Assembly (NCBI RefSeq): GCF_049546785.1
Contig: NZ_JBMWAN010000004.1
Coordinates: 186,001-250,000, forward strand
DNA from: Nitrospira_D sp035465795
GTDB lineage: Bacteria; Nitrospirota; Nitrospiria; Nitrospirales; Nitrospiraceae
Direction of reading: 5' to 3'
Length of the DNA stretch: 64,000 bases
Shown here: in pieces, positions 17,908 to 26,055 of the stretch
Layout: every line of letters starts with the position of its first letter
Numbering within the stretch: the stretch's first letter is position 1
The notes under the pieces: model-generated
Database searches by the model: none
What the model was told of the DNA's origin: nothing
The model's input: only the letters and a program-made list of their open reading frames with translations
Made by a program: the position numbers and the translations under genes

Positions 17908-18499
17908 GCCTATTCGCCTCTGGTCCGCCGGACTCCCTTGTCTGTTGGCCGCGACCAAGCCATCCGGCAAATCGACGGGAGTCCAACGGATCGGATGTCC
18001 GAGAGGTTCAGTCATGGGCCGCTGATTTCACCTTCCTGACGCCCCGGACGAAGTTCGATCTACTTCGCCTACATTATTCGTGATGGTTCATCGCGAAATC
18101 GCATGGGATCCTGTAACTCGTGAAGCGTATCTCGTATTTCCCAAGCGGCGATGCAGGCAGGCTCTTTCAATCCTGCACTGCACGCTTCACGAACGACGAG
18201 CGACACGCAGCGGCGTCTCGGCAGGTGCAGTAGACGCGGTCATGAATAATGTGGGTAGTGACCTCATCAGACATCCACCCGCCTGCGACCCCGAGGCCTT
18301 TCAACCTACCCCCCGTTTCTCGGTTTCACTAGCCCGACCAGGTACGGAACTCCGCTACGTGGTCGGGCCTGCCGCGAACACCGCGCGGGGCAACTTCAAT
18401 TCTTCCCCCTGTCGCAGCCTTTGGCGGCGTTGACCATTCAGGCAGGATTCCCGCTCCCCTTTCATTCCTCATCGTTCGATCCGCATACCTCTTCTGCCC
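17908..18499. other. Intergenic region with inverted repeats, no convincing gene
   Basis: Two structures stand out. TCGTGAAGCGT at 18118-18128 is exactly inverted at 18182-18192, enclosing 53 bases that themselves contain TGCAGG/CCTGCA. GCCCGACCA at 18332-18340 is inverted at 18360-18368 (19-base loop), a possible hairpin terminator for the TPR gene, though far from its stop and without a T-run. The only sizeable frame, on the plus strand from 18080, lacks a ribosome binding site and has no recognisable content. Confidence 0.45.
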
Positions 18500-18554
18500 T
18501 CACGAAACTTCGTGAGGCGCCTCATGAGATTTCGTAAATCGCAAAATGTCATTA
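18500..18554 (+). promoter_or_regulatory. Enhancer-like array of three 16-bp sites (promoter 2)
   Basis: TCACGAAACTTCGTGA (18500-18515, inside a 20-base near-perfect palindrome), TCATGAGATTTCGTAA (18522-18537) and TCGCAAAATGTCATTA (18539-18554). Start-to-start spacings of 22 and 17 equal those of the array at 15860-15914. The third site begins 83 bases before the -24 GG, against 84 in the first promoter. Confidence 0.75.
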
Positions 18555-18619
18555 CCGCCTGCTTCAGCCTTTTCGCACCTAATTCACTGAATTTCCATCA
18601 TCTCTCTTTCCATCCTGTT

Positions 18620-18637
18620 CTGGCATCGATGCTGCTA
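18620..18637 (+). promoter_or_regulatory. Sigma-54 promoter (-24/-12) for the OsmC/MddA operon
   Basis: CTGGCATCGATGCTGCTA with GG at 18622-18623 and GC at 18634-18635, 10 bases apart. It is identical to the promoter at 15981-15998. Transcription should start near 18647, about 37 bases before the first gene. Confidence 0.85.
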
Positions 18638-18683
18638 TTGAGACTCGGCATCGGGTCATTCACTCACCGCAAGGAGCAAGGCG

Positions 18684-19118
18684 ATGCGAAGGATTCACGA
18701 TCTCGGCTGGTGGTACTGGTTCCTGACAGTGGGTCTGCTGGGAGCCGGCCTCTCCGGATGGCCGACGGGAATCTTCCTGGCCATGGTCCTCTGTGCCGTC
18801 CAGATCGCTCATGTGATCCGGCTCACGCGGGACGCCGCCGCCTTTCCCGTGCAGCTCCGGATCGCCTACCTGGCGATGCTGATCGCCGGATTATGGGAAC
18901 CGTTGCAGTGGATCCACTGGCTGCAACTGGTAGGAACCACGGCACGGGTGCTGATCGGCTATTGCCTGCTGGCACAGACCCTGTCGCTGGCGCCATGGAA
19001 TCGCTGGCAGCCCTTGTCGTTCGCATTGATCAAGCGGACGTTCCTCTCGCTTCAAACGGGAGTGCCGCCCTGCGGAGAAGTGTTTCACCGGATGCCGCTC
19101 GAGCGGGTGACGAGATGA
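18684..19118 (+). CDS. Small multi-pass membrane protein, first gene of the sigma-54 operon
   Basis: 144 residues with three or four hydrophobic segments (WYWFLTVGLLGAGLSGW, GIFLAMVLCAVQIAHVI, LRIAYLAMLIAGLW, GTTARVLIGYCLLAQ). A proline/cysteine-containing hydrophilic tail ends the protein. AAGGAG precedes the ATG by nine bases. No family is recognised. The leader from the predicted sigma-54 start is short. The gene is followed closely by the OsmC gene, so a shared transcript is likely. Confidence 0.75.
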   Translation: MRRIHDLGWWYWFLTVGLLGAGLSGWPTGIFLAMVLCAVQIAHVIRLTRDAAAFPVQLRIAYLAMLIAGLWEPLQWIHWLQLVGTTARVLIGYCLLAQTLSLAPWNRWQPLSFALIKRTFLSLQTGVPPCGEVFHRMPLERVTR

Positions 19119-19207
19119 ATTGGAAAGATTTCTGCCGGAATGCCGACCGGCTCTTGTTTCGGCAACTCATCACCAACCAACACCATCATCAACAAGGAGG
19201 ATGCACG

Positions 19208-19768
19208 TTGTCACAGGCAATCTTGAAGGGAGTCATCAACGGGGTCGATACCGATCGCATGGGGACGACGATCGAAGCCCTGCAGAAAAACCCAGGCCTC
19301 GCCACGTTCCAGTTTCGCGCGAAGAATCGATGGATCACGGGCGGGCACAATCGCTCGACCATTCAGAGCTTCTACGGTGCCGGGCAGGAAGACAACGTCC
19401 GCACGACGCCCTTCGTGGTCGACGCAGGCGAACCCCCGGTGCTGCTCGGAAACGACGAGGGTGCGAACCCCGTGGAATTTGTCCTCCACGCCCTGGCTGC
19501 CTGCCTGACCACATCGCTCGTGTACCATGCGGCGGCGCGGGGGATCCGGATCGAATCGGTGGACTCCACGCTGGAGGGGGATCTGGATCTGCAGGGGTTC
19601 CTGGGTCTGCCCGACCAGGTCCGGCGGGGCTACAAAGAAATCCGCGTGAACTTCACGATCAAGACCGACGGTACGGCGGAGCAGTTGAAGGAACTCACCA
19701 AATTCTCGCCGGTCCACGACATCGTCTCGAACCCGGTGCCAGTGTCAATCAACATCCAAACCCGCTGA
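19208..19768 (+). CDS. OsmC-family thiol peroxidase-like protein
   Basis: 186 residues from a TTG start at 19208, chosen because AAGGAGG lies seven bases upstream; an ATG at 19115 would add an ill-conserved 31-residue leader. OsmC features are HNRSTIQSFYG, then DEGANPVEFVLHALAACLTT with the helix cysteine, and TIKTDGTAEQLKELTKFSPV, then DIVSNPVPVSI. OsmC proteins reduce organic hydroperoxides using two cysteines; I see only the AAC cysteine in the expected helix, so full activity is uncertain. It is followed by a strong hairpin. Confidence 0.85.
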   Translation: MSQAILKGVINGVDTDRMGTTIEALQKNPGLATFQFRAKNRWITGGHNRSTIQSFYGAGQEDNVRTTPFVVDAGEPPVLLGNDEGANPVEFVLHALAACLTTSLVYHAAARGIRIESVDSTLEGDLDLQGFLGLPDQVRRGYKEIRVNFTIKTDGTAEQLKELTKFSPVHDIVSNPVPVSINIQTR

Positions 19769-19774
19769 TGGATC

Positions 19775-19804
19775 GGCCCGGCCGTCCTGCGGGACGGCCG
19801 GGCC
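19775..19804 (+). terminator. Strong GC hairpin between OsmC and downstream genes
   Basis: GGCCCGGCCGTCC at 19775-19787 pairs with GGACGGCCGGGCC at 19792-19804 around a four-base loop, seven bases after the OsmC stop. No T-run follows, so it may lower or stabilise read-through rather than end it. Confidence 0.5.
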
Positions 19805-19830
19805 TCAAGCAGCCCTTGCCTACGAGGAGA

Positions 19831-20034
19831 ATGACCGTGGCTATCAATGAACAAACACTGGAAGGCTTGATGGGGAGGGCCGTCAGCGATCTCGGCGCCT
19901 CGATCTCAGCCCTGCTCCTATACATCGGAGACCCTGTCGATCACCATAGAGAATGCGACAGACAATCTCAGTCCGTTCCGCATCCCCAGCACCCAATGCG
20001 CGACTCAAATAACGAAGGGAGGACCTCACCATGA
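19831..20034 (+). pseudogene. Truncated N-terminus of a SAM-dependent methyltransferase
   Basis: An ATG preceded by GAGGAGA opens a 67-residue frame. The first 34 residues (INEQTLEGLMGRAVSDLGAS, then ISALLLYIGD) resemble the N-terminal dimerisation helices of class I methyltransferases of the kind that continue GDKLGLYKAL. Here the match stops at IGD and the remaining residues are low-complexity. The stop codon overlaps the mddA start as ATGA. It is probably a deletion remnant, although it could still be translated and couple translation of mddA. Confidence 0.5.
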
Positions 20035-20801
20035 CACGCATCATCGCATTCACCTACGGCACCGTCTGCTATTTGATATTTCTCGCCACTTTTCTCTTTG
20101 GCGTTGCCTTCATCGGCAACATCGGCCTGAGCAAGACCATCGACGGCACGGCGACGGTCCCGTTCGGACAGGCTCTGCTGATCAATACCCTGTTGCTGGG
20201 TTTGTTCGCCGTGCAACACAGCGTGATGGCCAGACCTGCGTTCAAACAATGGTGGACGCGCCTGGTCCCAAAGCCGGTTGAGCGGAGCACCTACGTGCTC
20301 TTCTCAAGCCTGGCCCTGCTTCTGCTCTTCCATGCCTGGCAACCGATGGGAGGCACGGTCTGGGAGGTGAACGATCCGATCCTCCGCGGGGCGATCTACA
20401 GCCTCTATGCCGGGGGCTGGCTCCTGATCCTCGTGACGACGTTCCTGATCAATCACTTCGATCTGTTTGGCATGCGGCAGGTCTGGCTCCATCTCAAGGG
20501 CCAGCCCTATACGCCCTTGAAGTTCGCCACGCCCGGTCTCTACCGCTATGTGCGCCATCCGCTCTATGTCGGATGGCTGTTCACCTTCTGGGCTACCCCG
20601 ACGATGACGGCGGCCCATCTGGTCTTCGCGCTGGCGACGACGGCCTATATTCTGATTGCCATCCGGTGGGAAGAACGGGACTTGATCGACATCCATGGAG
20701 ACTCGTACAGGCAGTACCGCAAGGAGGTCCCGATGCTCATCCCGGCTGTCAGCCCGTATGCGCCGGCCGGGGTCCGCACAAGGCCCGCGAGAGTCGCCTA
20801 A
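20031..20801 (+). CDS. mddA: Methanethiol S-methyltransferase-like membrane protein (MddA/NnrU family)
   Basis: 256 residues with about five or six membrane segments. The family signature is in the C-terminal half: TPGLYRYVRHPLYVGWLFTF, then ATPTMTAAHLVFALATTAYI and RWEERDLIDIHGDSYRQY. RHPxYxG and EERDL are the cofactor-binding region of isoprenylcysteine methyltransferase-like enzymes. This pattern, with HSVMARPAFK near the N-terminus, fits MddA, which methylates methanethiol to dimethyl sulfide. NnrU-type relatives are the alternative. GGGAGG supports the ATG. It lies within the second sigma-54 operon. Confidence 0.8.
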   Translation: MTRIIAFTYGTVCYLIFLATFLFGVAFIGNIGLSKTIDGTATVPFGQALLINTLLLGLFAVQHSVMARPAFKQWWTRLVPKPVERSTYVLFSSLALLLLFHAWQPMGGTVWEVNDPILRGAIYSLYAGGWLLILVTTFLINHFDLFGMRQVWLHLKGQPYTPLKFATPGLYRYVRHPLYVGWLFTFWATPTMTAAHLVFALATTAYILIAIRWEERDLIDIHGDSYRQYRKEVPMLIPAVSPYAPAGVRTRPARVA

Positions 20802-20806
20802 ACCGT

Positions 20807-20844
20807 CGAGGCAGGTGTTCAGGTTGAAACGGACGCCTGCCTCG
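20807..20844 (+). terminator. Hairpin after mddA
   Basis: CGAGGCAGGTGT pairs with ACGCCTGCCTCG (one G-T-type mismatch), beginning six bases after the mddA stop. No T-run is present. Confidence 0.4.
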
Positions 20845-20869
20845 CGTCCCCCATCATGGAGGTCGGACC

Positions 20870-21016
20870 ATGAGAATGTTAACCGGTCCCAGGCCATCCC
20901 ATAGGAAGCAACCATCGAGTAACTGGTCCCGGGTCGGAATGGCAGGCGCCGCTTTCTTTCTGGTCAAGGGCATCCTGTGGCTGCTGGCACCGGTTCTGTT
21001 CGCCGTCATGCACTAA
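20870..21016 (+). CDS. 48-residue single-pass membrane peptide
   Basis: A short frame starts at an ATG with GGAGG eight bases upstream. It encodes a basic 22-residue N-terminus, then GMAGAAFFLVKGILWLLAPV, a good membrane helix containing one lysine, and ends LFAVMH. The ribosome binding site, the hydrophobic helix and the fit between mddA and the next secreted gene argue that it is real. A helix of the type AAFFLVKGILWL is seen in other bacterial small membrane proteins, but I cannot name a function. Confidence 0.65.
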   Translation: MRMLTGPRPSHRKQPSSNWSRVGMAGAAFFLVKGILWLLAPVLFAVMH

Positions 21017-21168
21017 CCCGCAGCCGGGTATCCGCTCCTGCCGAACGGGAGACTGATCGGGCGCCCTCCCCGCGCCGGCGTCACGGTTGATCCTCTGGAC
21101 ATCTCCGTCCGTTCGCGCTAGCGTTGAGTCCAGCCCTTATTCCATCCACCTACACCAAGGAGGAAGCC

Positions 21169-21771
21169 ATGATTCACCACATCCTCTCTGCCGTCCTGAT
21201 CGCATGTACCCTCTTGATGCCGGCGATCACCACGGCGGGCGACAAACACCCAAAGAAAGCGGCCACCGTCAAGGAGGTCAAAGCGATGTCCGAACAGGAC
21301 CAGACGGCGCTGGCATTGAGCGCAGCTCCGGCGCACATCGCGAAAGAAGCCGGCATCATGATCTACGGCGCCGACGGCAAGCTGACCGAAACCAGGAAGA
21401 GCGCCAACGGCTTTACCTGCATCCCGACCGTGATGAATCTGCCGGATCCCGACCCCATGTGCATGGACCCTGCCGCTCACCAATGGTTGACCGACATCAT
21501 GAACAACGCGCCAAAACCGACGAACACCGTGCCCGGCATCGCCTACATGGCGCGCGGCGGATCCCATTTTGAAAAGGACGGGAAAGTGGTCATGTCCGGA
21601 GACGGGGCCAAGGTGGTGAAAGAACCCGCGCACTGGATGGTCATGTGGCCCTTTGACCCGGCAGCCACACAGCTCCCGACCGGCCCGAATCCCTCCGGCA
21701 CCTACATCATGTTCGAGGGCACTCCTTACGCCCACCTCATGGTGTACCAGGACCCCAGAAAAATGAAGTAA
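21169..21771 (+). CDS. Exported protein of unknown function, last gene of the operon
   Basis: 200 residues; AAGGAGGAAGCC precedes the ATG at 21169 and a signal peptide ending TTAG follows, so upstream in-frame starts are rejected. The mature protein has a repeated-looking Met/Pro-rich core (GFTCIPTVMNLPDPDPMCMD) with two nearby cysteines, and ends HWMVMWPFDPAATQLPTG, then MFEGTPYAHLMVYQDP. It matches a group of exported proteins of unknown role. Position suggests co-regulation with OsmC and MddA. Confidence 0.7.
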   Translation: MIHHILSAVLIACTLLMPAITTAGDKHPKKAATVKEVKAMSEQDQTALALSAAPAHIAKEAGIMIYGADGKLTETRKSANGFTCIPTVMNLPDPDPMCMDPAAHQWLTDIMNNAPKPTNTVPGIAYMARGGSHFEKDGKVVMSGDGAKVVKEPAHWMVMWPFDPAATQLPTGPNPSGTYIMFEGTPYAHLMVYQDPRKMK

Positions 21772-21988
21772 CCGCCTCGCGCCCCTCGGACTGCCCCGCG
21801 GCTCTCCGCAGGGCAGCCCTTCCACGGGGGATGGCTTATGGCTGTCCGTTCCCGACATGAACGGCTCATACAATAGACTCTCGCACCTCCTTCCGCCGCC
21901 TGCCTATCCCGTCTCGACCCACCCGGCACAGGCTCTACCACTTTCATCCTCCCCTTGGTAAAGTGACGTTCAGCGAATACTGCCTCGC

Positions 21989-23815
21989 ATGCTGATGCAT
22001 AGAACTTGTCCAGCTCATAGGCAACCTGCTGCCGTCCGCCTGAGGTCTCGTTCAATTGCGGGACTCCTGGGTGTGCCGCTGACGGCGCTCTTTTTGCTGA
22101 GTCCGCTCGCGTTCGCGGAGGAACGTCCGGCTCCCTCAGCGGAGCAGGTCGCCCAACAGGCCAAAGCCCTGTGGGAAAGCGGCGCGGTTTTAAGCGCCCT
22201 CGATCTGCTGGATCAGAGCCTCCACAACCATCCGCAGGCCCTGGCCCTCCACAAACTACGCGGTGATATCCTGGCCACATCCCGGGGCCCCCAACTGGCA
22301 GTCCAGGCCTATGACGCCGTCCTGGCCGGGAACTCAACCGCACTCGATGTCCGATGGGCGAAATGGAGTGTCCTGGTCCGGTGGGGACAGGCGGAGGAAT
22401 CCCTCGCCGAGTTGCAACACATCGCCCAGATCGATGCACAAAACCCTTTAGCTCATCTGCGACTCGCGCAGGAACTCCGGAAGCTCGACCGCCTGGAGGA
22501 TTCGCTGGAATCGTATAAGCAGGCTGTCGCACTCAGGCCGGATCTGCTCGGCTGGCGGCTCGCGCTGGCCCGGGCGCGGTTCGATGTGCTGGATTACGAC
22601 GGGGCGAACGGCGACGTGCAGGAGATCCTGAATAATGCGCCCCCCGGATCCCCGTTGGAGCTCCCGGCCAGGACGCTGCTGTCCCTGATCGAGGGCACCT
22701 CCACGGAGCGAGGCCGGCGCTACGCGCGCGTCCTCACTCCGGACGCCACAGAGGCCCAATTGAAAGAATGGGCCTTCCTGCGCGGTGAAGCCTGGAGACA
22801 CTTCGAGGCGGGTCGCTATCAGGAGGCTGAGCCGATCTACCGCAGGATGCTGGCGCTCAACCCGATGGATCCCACGGCAACCTACCAATTCGGACTGACG
22901 CTCATGCAAGTGGGCCAATGCAAAGAAGCCCTGACCATTTTCCGCAAACTCTCCGATCTCGATACGACCGATGAAGACTATACGGATTCGGTGTTTCGCA
23001 TGGGCCAGTGTCTGGTTGAATTGGAACGATGGGAAGACGCCTTCGTCCATTTTCAGATCCTCTACGAGACGGCCGTCGAGTTTGAAGAAGCGAACAAGGG
23101 TATGGTCCTGCCGCCGGGAACCCGTGTGCTGGATAAGGGCAAACTGGAGAAGTGGCTCGACAAGGTGCGCCCTCATGTCCCCGAGTTGGCGCAACTCCAA
23201 CGCGAGACTCCTGTCGCCGTGACTCCGGCCGGCGATCCGGCTCATTCCGGAGAAGCAGCGGCCGAAGACCTCTTCGCGAAGGCACTCGACCGAGTCAAGC
23301 CGCAGAAGACGCTGGAGACAGGCGCCGCGCTGATGGGGAGAGATTCCGATTTCAGCTGGTTTCGATTTGTCATCCCCGCAGGCAAGGTCATGCGGGACGA
23401 TTTTCCCACCGGGGCGCACGACTTTATTCCGCTGAACCCTGGAGACAGCTTTCCCGCCACCCAACAGGACATCTACCTGGTGTTCGGACTCGTGGGGGCC
23501 TCCTATGATGCGGTCCCCCTTACAGCACAATGTTTTCTGGAGACCTCGGAGGGAACCGGCAGACAAAGCCCCGTTGTACAGGACCAGGCCATGACGACCA
23601 TGAACGACCAGTCCGGCTATTTCATGCTCTCCAGGCCCGGCACGGGGTGGATACCGGGTCTCTATCGTTGCGGCCTGTTCGCCGGAGAGAAAACCTCCGC
23701 CTATAACCATGTGGATGAAGTCCGCTTCCGGATCGTGGCGGCGGCTCATCCGTCGATGCAGGGATCGAACACGTCACGCCTCTCGAGCGATCTGCAACCG
23801 ATGCCCACTCCATAA
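21989..23815 (+). CDS. Exported TPR protein
   Basis: 608 residues with a signal peptide (LTALFLLSPLAFAEE). TPR-like repeats cover residues about 50-370: AVLSALDLLDQSLHNHPQAL, LAELQHIAQIDAQNPLAHLR and FEAGRYQEAEPIYRRMLALN. The C-terminal 170 residues (SWFRFVIPAGKVMRDDFPTG, LYRCGLFAGEKTSAYNHVDE) look like an unrelated beta-rich domain. It resembles periplasmic scaffolds, but I cannot assign a process. It converges with the small gene at 23831. Confidence 0.75.
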   Translation: MLMHRTCPAHRQPAAVRLRSRSIAGLLGVPLTALFLLSPLAFAEERPAPSAEQVAQQAKALWESGAVLSALDLLDQSLHNHPQALALHKLRGDILATSRGPQLAVQAYDAVLAGNSTALDVRWAKWSVLVRWGQAEESLAELQHIAQIDAQNPLAHLRLAQELRKLDRLEDSLESYKQAVALRPDLLGWRLALARARFDVLDYDGANGDVQEILNNAPPGSPLELPARTLLSLIEGTSTERGRRYARVLTPDATEAQLKEWAFLRGEAWRHFEAGRYQEAEPIYRRMLALNPMDPTATYQFGLTLMQVGQCKEALTIFRKLSDLDTTDEDYTDSVFRMGQCLVELERWEDAFVHFQILYETAVEFEEANKGMVLPPGTRVLDKGKLEKWLDKVRPHVPELAQLQRETPVAVTPAGDPAHSGEAAAEDLFAKALDRVKPQKTLETGAALMGRDSDFSWFRFVIPAGKVMRDDFPTGAHDFIPLNPGDSFPATQQDIYLVFGLVGASYDAVPLTAQCFLETSEGTGRQSPVVQDQAMTTMNDQSGYFMLSRPGTGWIPGLYRCGLFAGEKTSAYNHVDEVRFRIVAAAHPSMQGSNTSRLSSDLQPMPTP

Positions 23816-23830
23816 GCCTTCGTGTCGGCT

Positions 23831-24250
23831 TCAGCCCGATGGTCTATTGTTCTTCTGGCGGAACAGCTCGTCTTCTTCCCGGGCCAGCCACTTCATCAGA
23901 TCATCAAAGCCCGGATCAGTAATGCCCTCCACCCGCCAGCCGGTGGTTCTTCTATGGGAATACGTGTCCGCCGCCTCCACGACAAGCTGTAAAAATATCA
24001 GGTCCTCCCAGGACACCGTCATGGTGAACCCGAGACATTCTTTGAATCCTTCCGACTCAAACTCGACGCCCTCGACGCACCACTCCAACTCCTCCAATTT
24101 CGGCATGGAGATGCGGTACATGTCCGGATCGATATGGTGATGAATGGCTTTCACATACGACACGATGTCCTGAAGCTGTTGATGCCGCCCGGCGCTCACG
24201 ACCAGTTCGGCCAGCTGAGAAGCATTCCCCTGCTGTGTATCTTCCGTCAT
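23831..24250 (-). CDS. Small soluble protein of unknown function
   Basis: 139 residues. AGGGAGG lies just upstream of the ATG at 24250; in-frame upstream starts extend into a region without coding character. The protein is helical and acidic with a region QDIVSYVKAIHHHIDPDMYR and a later WEDLIFLQLVVEAADTYSHR. No domain is recognised. It lies downstream of the aldose epimerase on the same strand. Confidence 0.55.
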   Translation of the reverse strand: MTEDTQQGNASQLAELVVSAGRHQQLQDIVSYVKAIHHHIDPDMYRISMPKLEELEWCVEGVEFESEGFKECLGFTMTVSWEDLIFLQLVVEAADTYSHRRTTGWRVEGITDPGFDDLMKWLAREEDELFRQKNNRPSG

Positions 24251-24429
24251 AGACCTCCCTGAAGGCTTCCATGCCGCTTGAGCCGCGCAGAAGGCCCGTG
24301 CAAATGACCGGATTGTATCCGTCCGCCATGAAAGGCGGCAACCGCGAAACGGTAGGACCTCCGCAGTCATATCGCTGAGGGAGGCCGGGACAGCATCCGC
24401 ACGCCGAAAGGTCGCGCGGATCCGGGGTG

Positions 24430-25401
24430 CTATTTCTGAGGCAGGCCCGGTTCCCGGCGGTGCCTGACCCAGTAGCGGCCGGAAAATGTTTCTCCCGGAA
24501 CCAGCCGCTTCAAGCCCCACTCCGGATGATTGAACGAATCCGTCGCGCAGGTCATCGGCTCGATGGCAACCGCGCGGCGCGGGGCGTCGGCAATCGCATC
24601 GCCCGTGTACACGACCACCGCGAAAAACGAGCGATCCATCACGACCTCGACCAGACGCCCGCTCTTCACATCACGCAGGGCGGCCGTGGCCAGTCCGTCC
24701 GGATCGCGTTCGAGCCGGGTATAGCAATGATTGAACCGGCGATGGCCGATCAGGCGATAGTCACGATAATCCCACTCTGAACCAGCCGCAGAGAGAATCG
24801 TGCCCGTCGGCAGAAGCCGTTCGTTAAATGCCACAATTCCCGCGCCGGGGATCTTCGCTTCGGCCTGATCGACCAGCGCAGTGCCGACCGTGAAGTAGGG
24901 ATGAAATCCCGCTCCGACCGGCGCCGCCTCATGCCCCGCGTTCCGCACCTCGAAAGAGCAGCACAATCCCCGGTGATCCAGAAGGTACGTGACGCCAACG
25001 TCGAGCGTAAACGGATAGCCTCGGCGGCCGTAGGTCCCGGCATCGAGACGGACGTCGAACGTCGCACGATTCGAATCGGCAGGCTGCATGCTCCACGGCA
25101 ACGACCGGACAAAGCCGTGGATGGCGTTCGGCCCTTCCTTGTCATTCCGGTCGAGTTGCAGTACCCGGCCGTCAAACAAGTACCGGCCCTCCGCCACGCG
25201 TCCCGGAAACGGAATGAGAACATCTCCCTGACCGCCCTTCTTGCTGCCGCCCCCCGAGTAGCCCCATAGAATGTCGGTTTCGCCCCCGCTGGCGTCTATG
25301 ACGAAATACCTCCGTAGTGAGGCGCCCCAGGGCGACACCACCGCGCGTTGATTTTCGAAAGACAGTGAAATCTCTGTATCCGGCGTGAATTCGTTCACCA
25401 T
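24430..25401 (-). CDS. Aldose 1-epimerase family protein (GalM-like)
   Basis: 323 residues, the family length. Signature residues are NAIHGFVRSLPW (N and H of the sugar pocket), GAGFHPYFTVG with the catalytic histidine, and AIEPMTCATDSFN with the catalytic glutamate. It should interconvert alpha and beta anomers of a hexose in the cytoplasm. Substrate specificity (galactose or glucose-6-phosphate) is not decidable. An extended -10 lies 45 bases upstream. It stands apart from any sugar operon. Confidence 0.9.
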   Translation of the reverse strand: MVNEFTPDTEISLSFENQRAVVSPWGASLRRYFVIDASGGETDILWGYSGGGSKKGGQGDVLIPFPGRVAEGRYLFDGRVLQLDRNDKEGPNAIHGFVRSLPWSMQPADSNRATFDVRLDAGTYGRRGYPFTLDVGVTYLLDHRGLCCSFEVRNAGHEAAPVGAGFHPYFTVGTALVDQAEAKIPGAGIVAFNERLLPTGTILSAAGSEWDYRDYRLIGHRRFNHCYTRLERDPDGLATAALRDVKSGRLVEVVMDRSFFAVVVYTGDAIADAPRRAVAIEPMTCATDSFNHPEWGLKRLVPGETFSGRYWVRHRREPGLPQK

Positions 25402-25445
25402 GGCGGCCTGTCGCTATACGGGCCTCAGTGCTGTTTCGTGGCCCG

Positions 25446-25454
25446 AGTATAGCA
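25446..25454 (-). promoter_or_regulatory. Extended -10 element upstream of the aldose epimerase gene
   Basis: On the minus strand TGCTATACT gives a TGN-TATACT extended -10 about 45 bases before the start codon. No good -35 is present, as expected for an extended -10 promoter. Confidence 0.45.
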
Positions 25455-25605
25455 CCCTGACAGGTGACGACCGCCGGCAATGGGTCGATTCAGCGGAGAG
25501 AACTGAGCGATGGCTCACGAACGGCATGAGGGGAAAACGGACGGGAGGGGGGAGCCTCAAAAACAGGCCCCACCCCTCCCTTGCAGCCAACGATGCAGTA
25601 GAAAT

Positions 25606-26055
25606 TTAGAATGAGACGTAGTCGCAGGGGCCGAATATCCGCCGGCCTCCCACCAGATACAACGTCTCACCTGACTCAATCCGGATCGGCTTGCTCCATC
25701 GAGCTTCGTACACGTTCGCGATCCGGCCCCATCTGGAGCGGGACATGTGGACTTCGATCAATTGTTTTTCCCGAAAGGCGCGCCCCATGAAAAGAAGGAT
25801 CCCTTCTGCACTCCGGTTGAGTGCGAAGGCCTCTCCCTGCTCGATTACGAACGACTCGTCTCCCGTAACATCAAGCACCTCATACGAGCACTCCTGCCGA
25901 ATCGCAGCCCGCGCTTCACAGCGACGCCACAGAGGACCAGCCTCCCAGGAGATCACGGCAGCCGACTGCTCGACATCCGCCTCTTCCGGGCTTTCTTCCT
26001 CCAGTTCAACCGACGCGTATTGAGAGAACATTTTTTCCAGCGTGCGCATCTCCAT
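25606..26055 (-). CDS. PilZ-domain-like c-di-GMP-binding protein
   Basis: 149 residues with GGAGG before the ATG. RAAIR near residue 50 fits the RxxxR half of the PilZ motif and NRSAEG near residue 80 fits (D/N)xSxxG. The strand-rich remainder (KQLIEVHMSRSRWGRIANVY) suits the PilZ barrel. It has no membrane segment and no other domain, so it would be a stand-alone cytosolic receptor. Its target is unknown. Confidence 0.7.
   Translation of the reverse strand: MEMRTLEKMFSQYASVELEEESPEEADVEQSAAVISWEAGPLWRRCEARAAIRQECSYEVLDVTGDESFVIEQGEAFALNRSAEGILLFMGRAFREKQLIEVHMSRSRWGRIANVYEARWSKPIRIESGETLYLVGGRRIFGPCDYVSF

Noticed and set aside
18080..18433. 117-residue plus-strand frame
   Set aside because: No ribosome binding site, no domain, arginine/proline-rich content, and overlaps noncoding inverted repeats.
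19115..19207. Longer start for the OsmC gene overlapping the membrane-protein stop
   Set aside because: The added 31 residues are not OsmC-like and a strong AAGGAGG points to the TTG at 19208, although coupling from 19115 remains possible.
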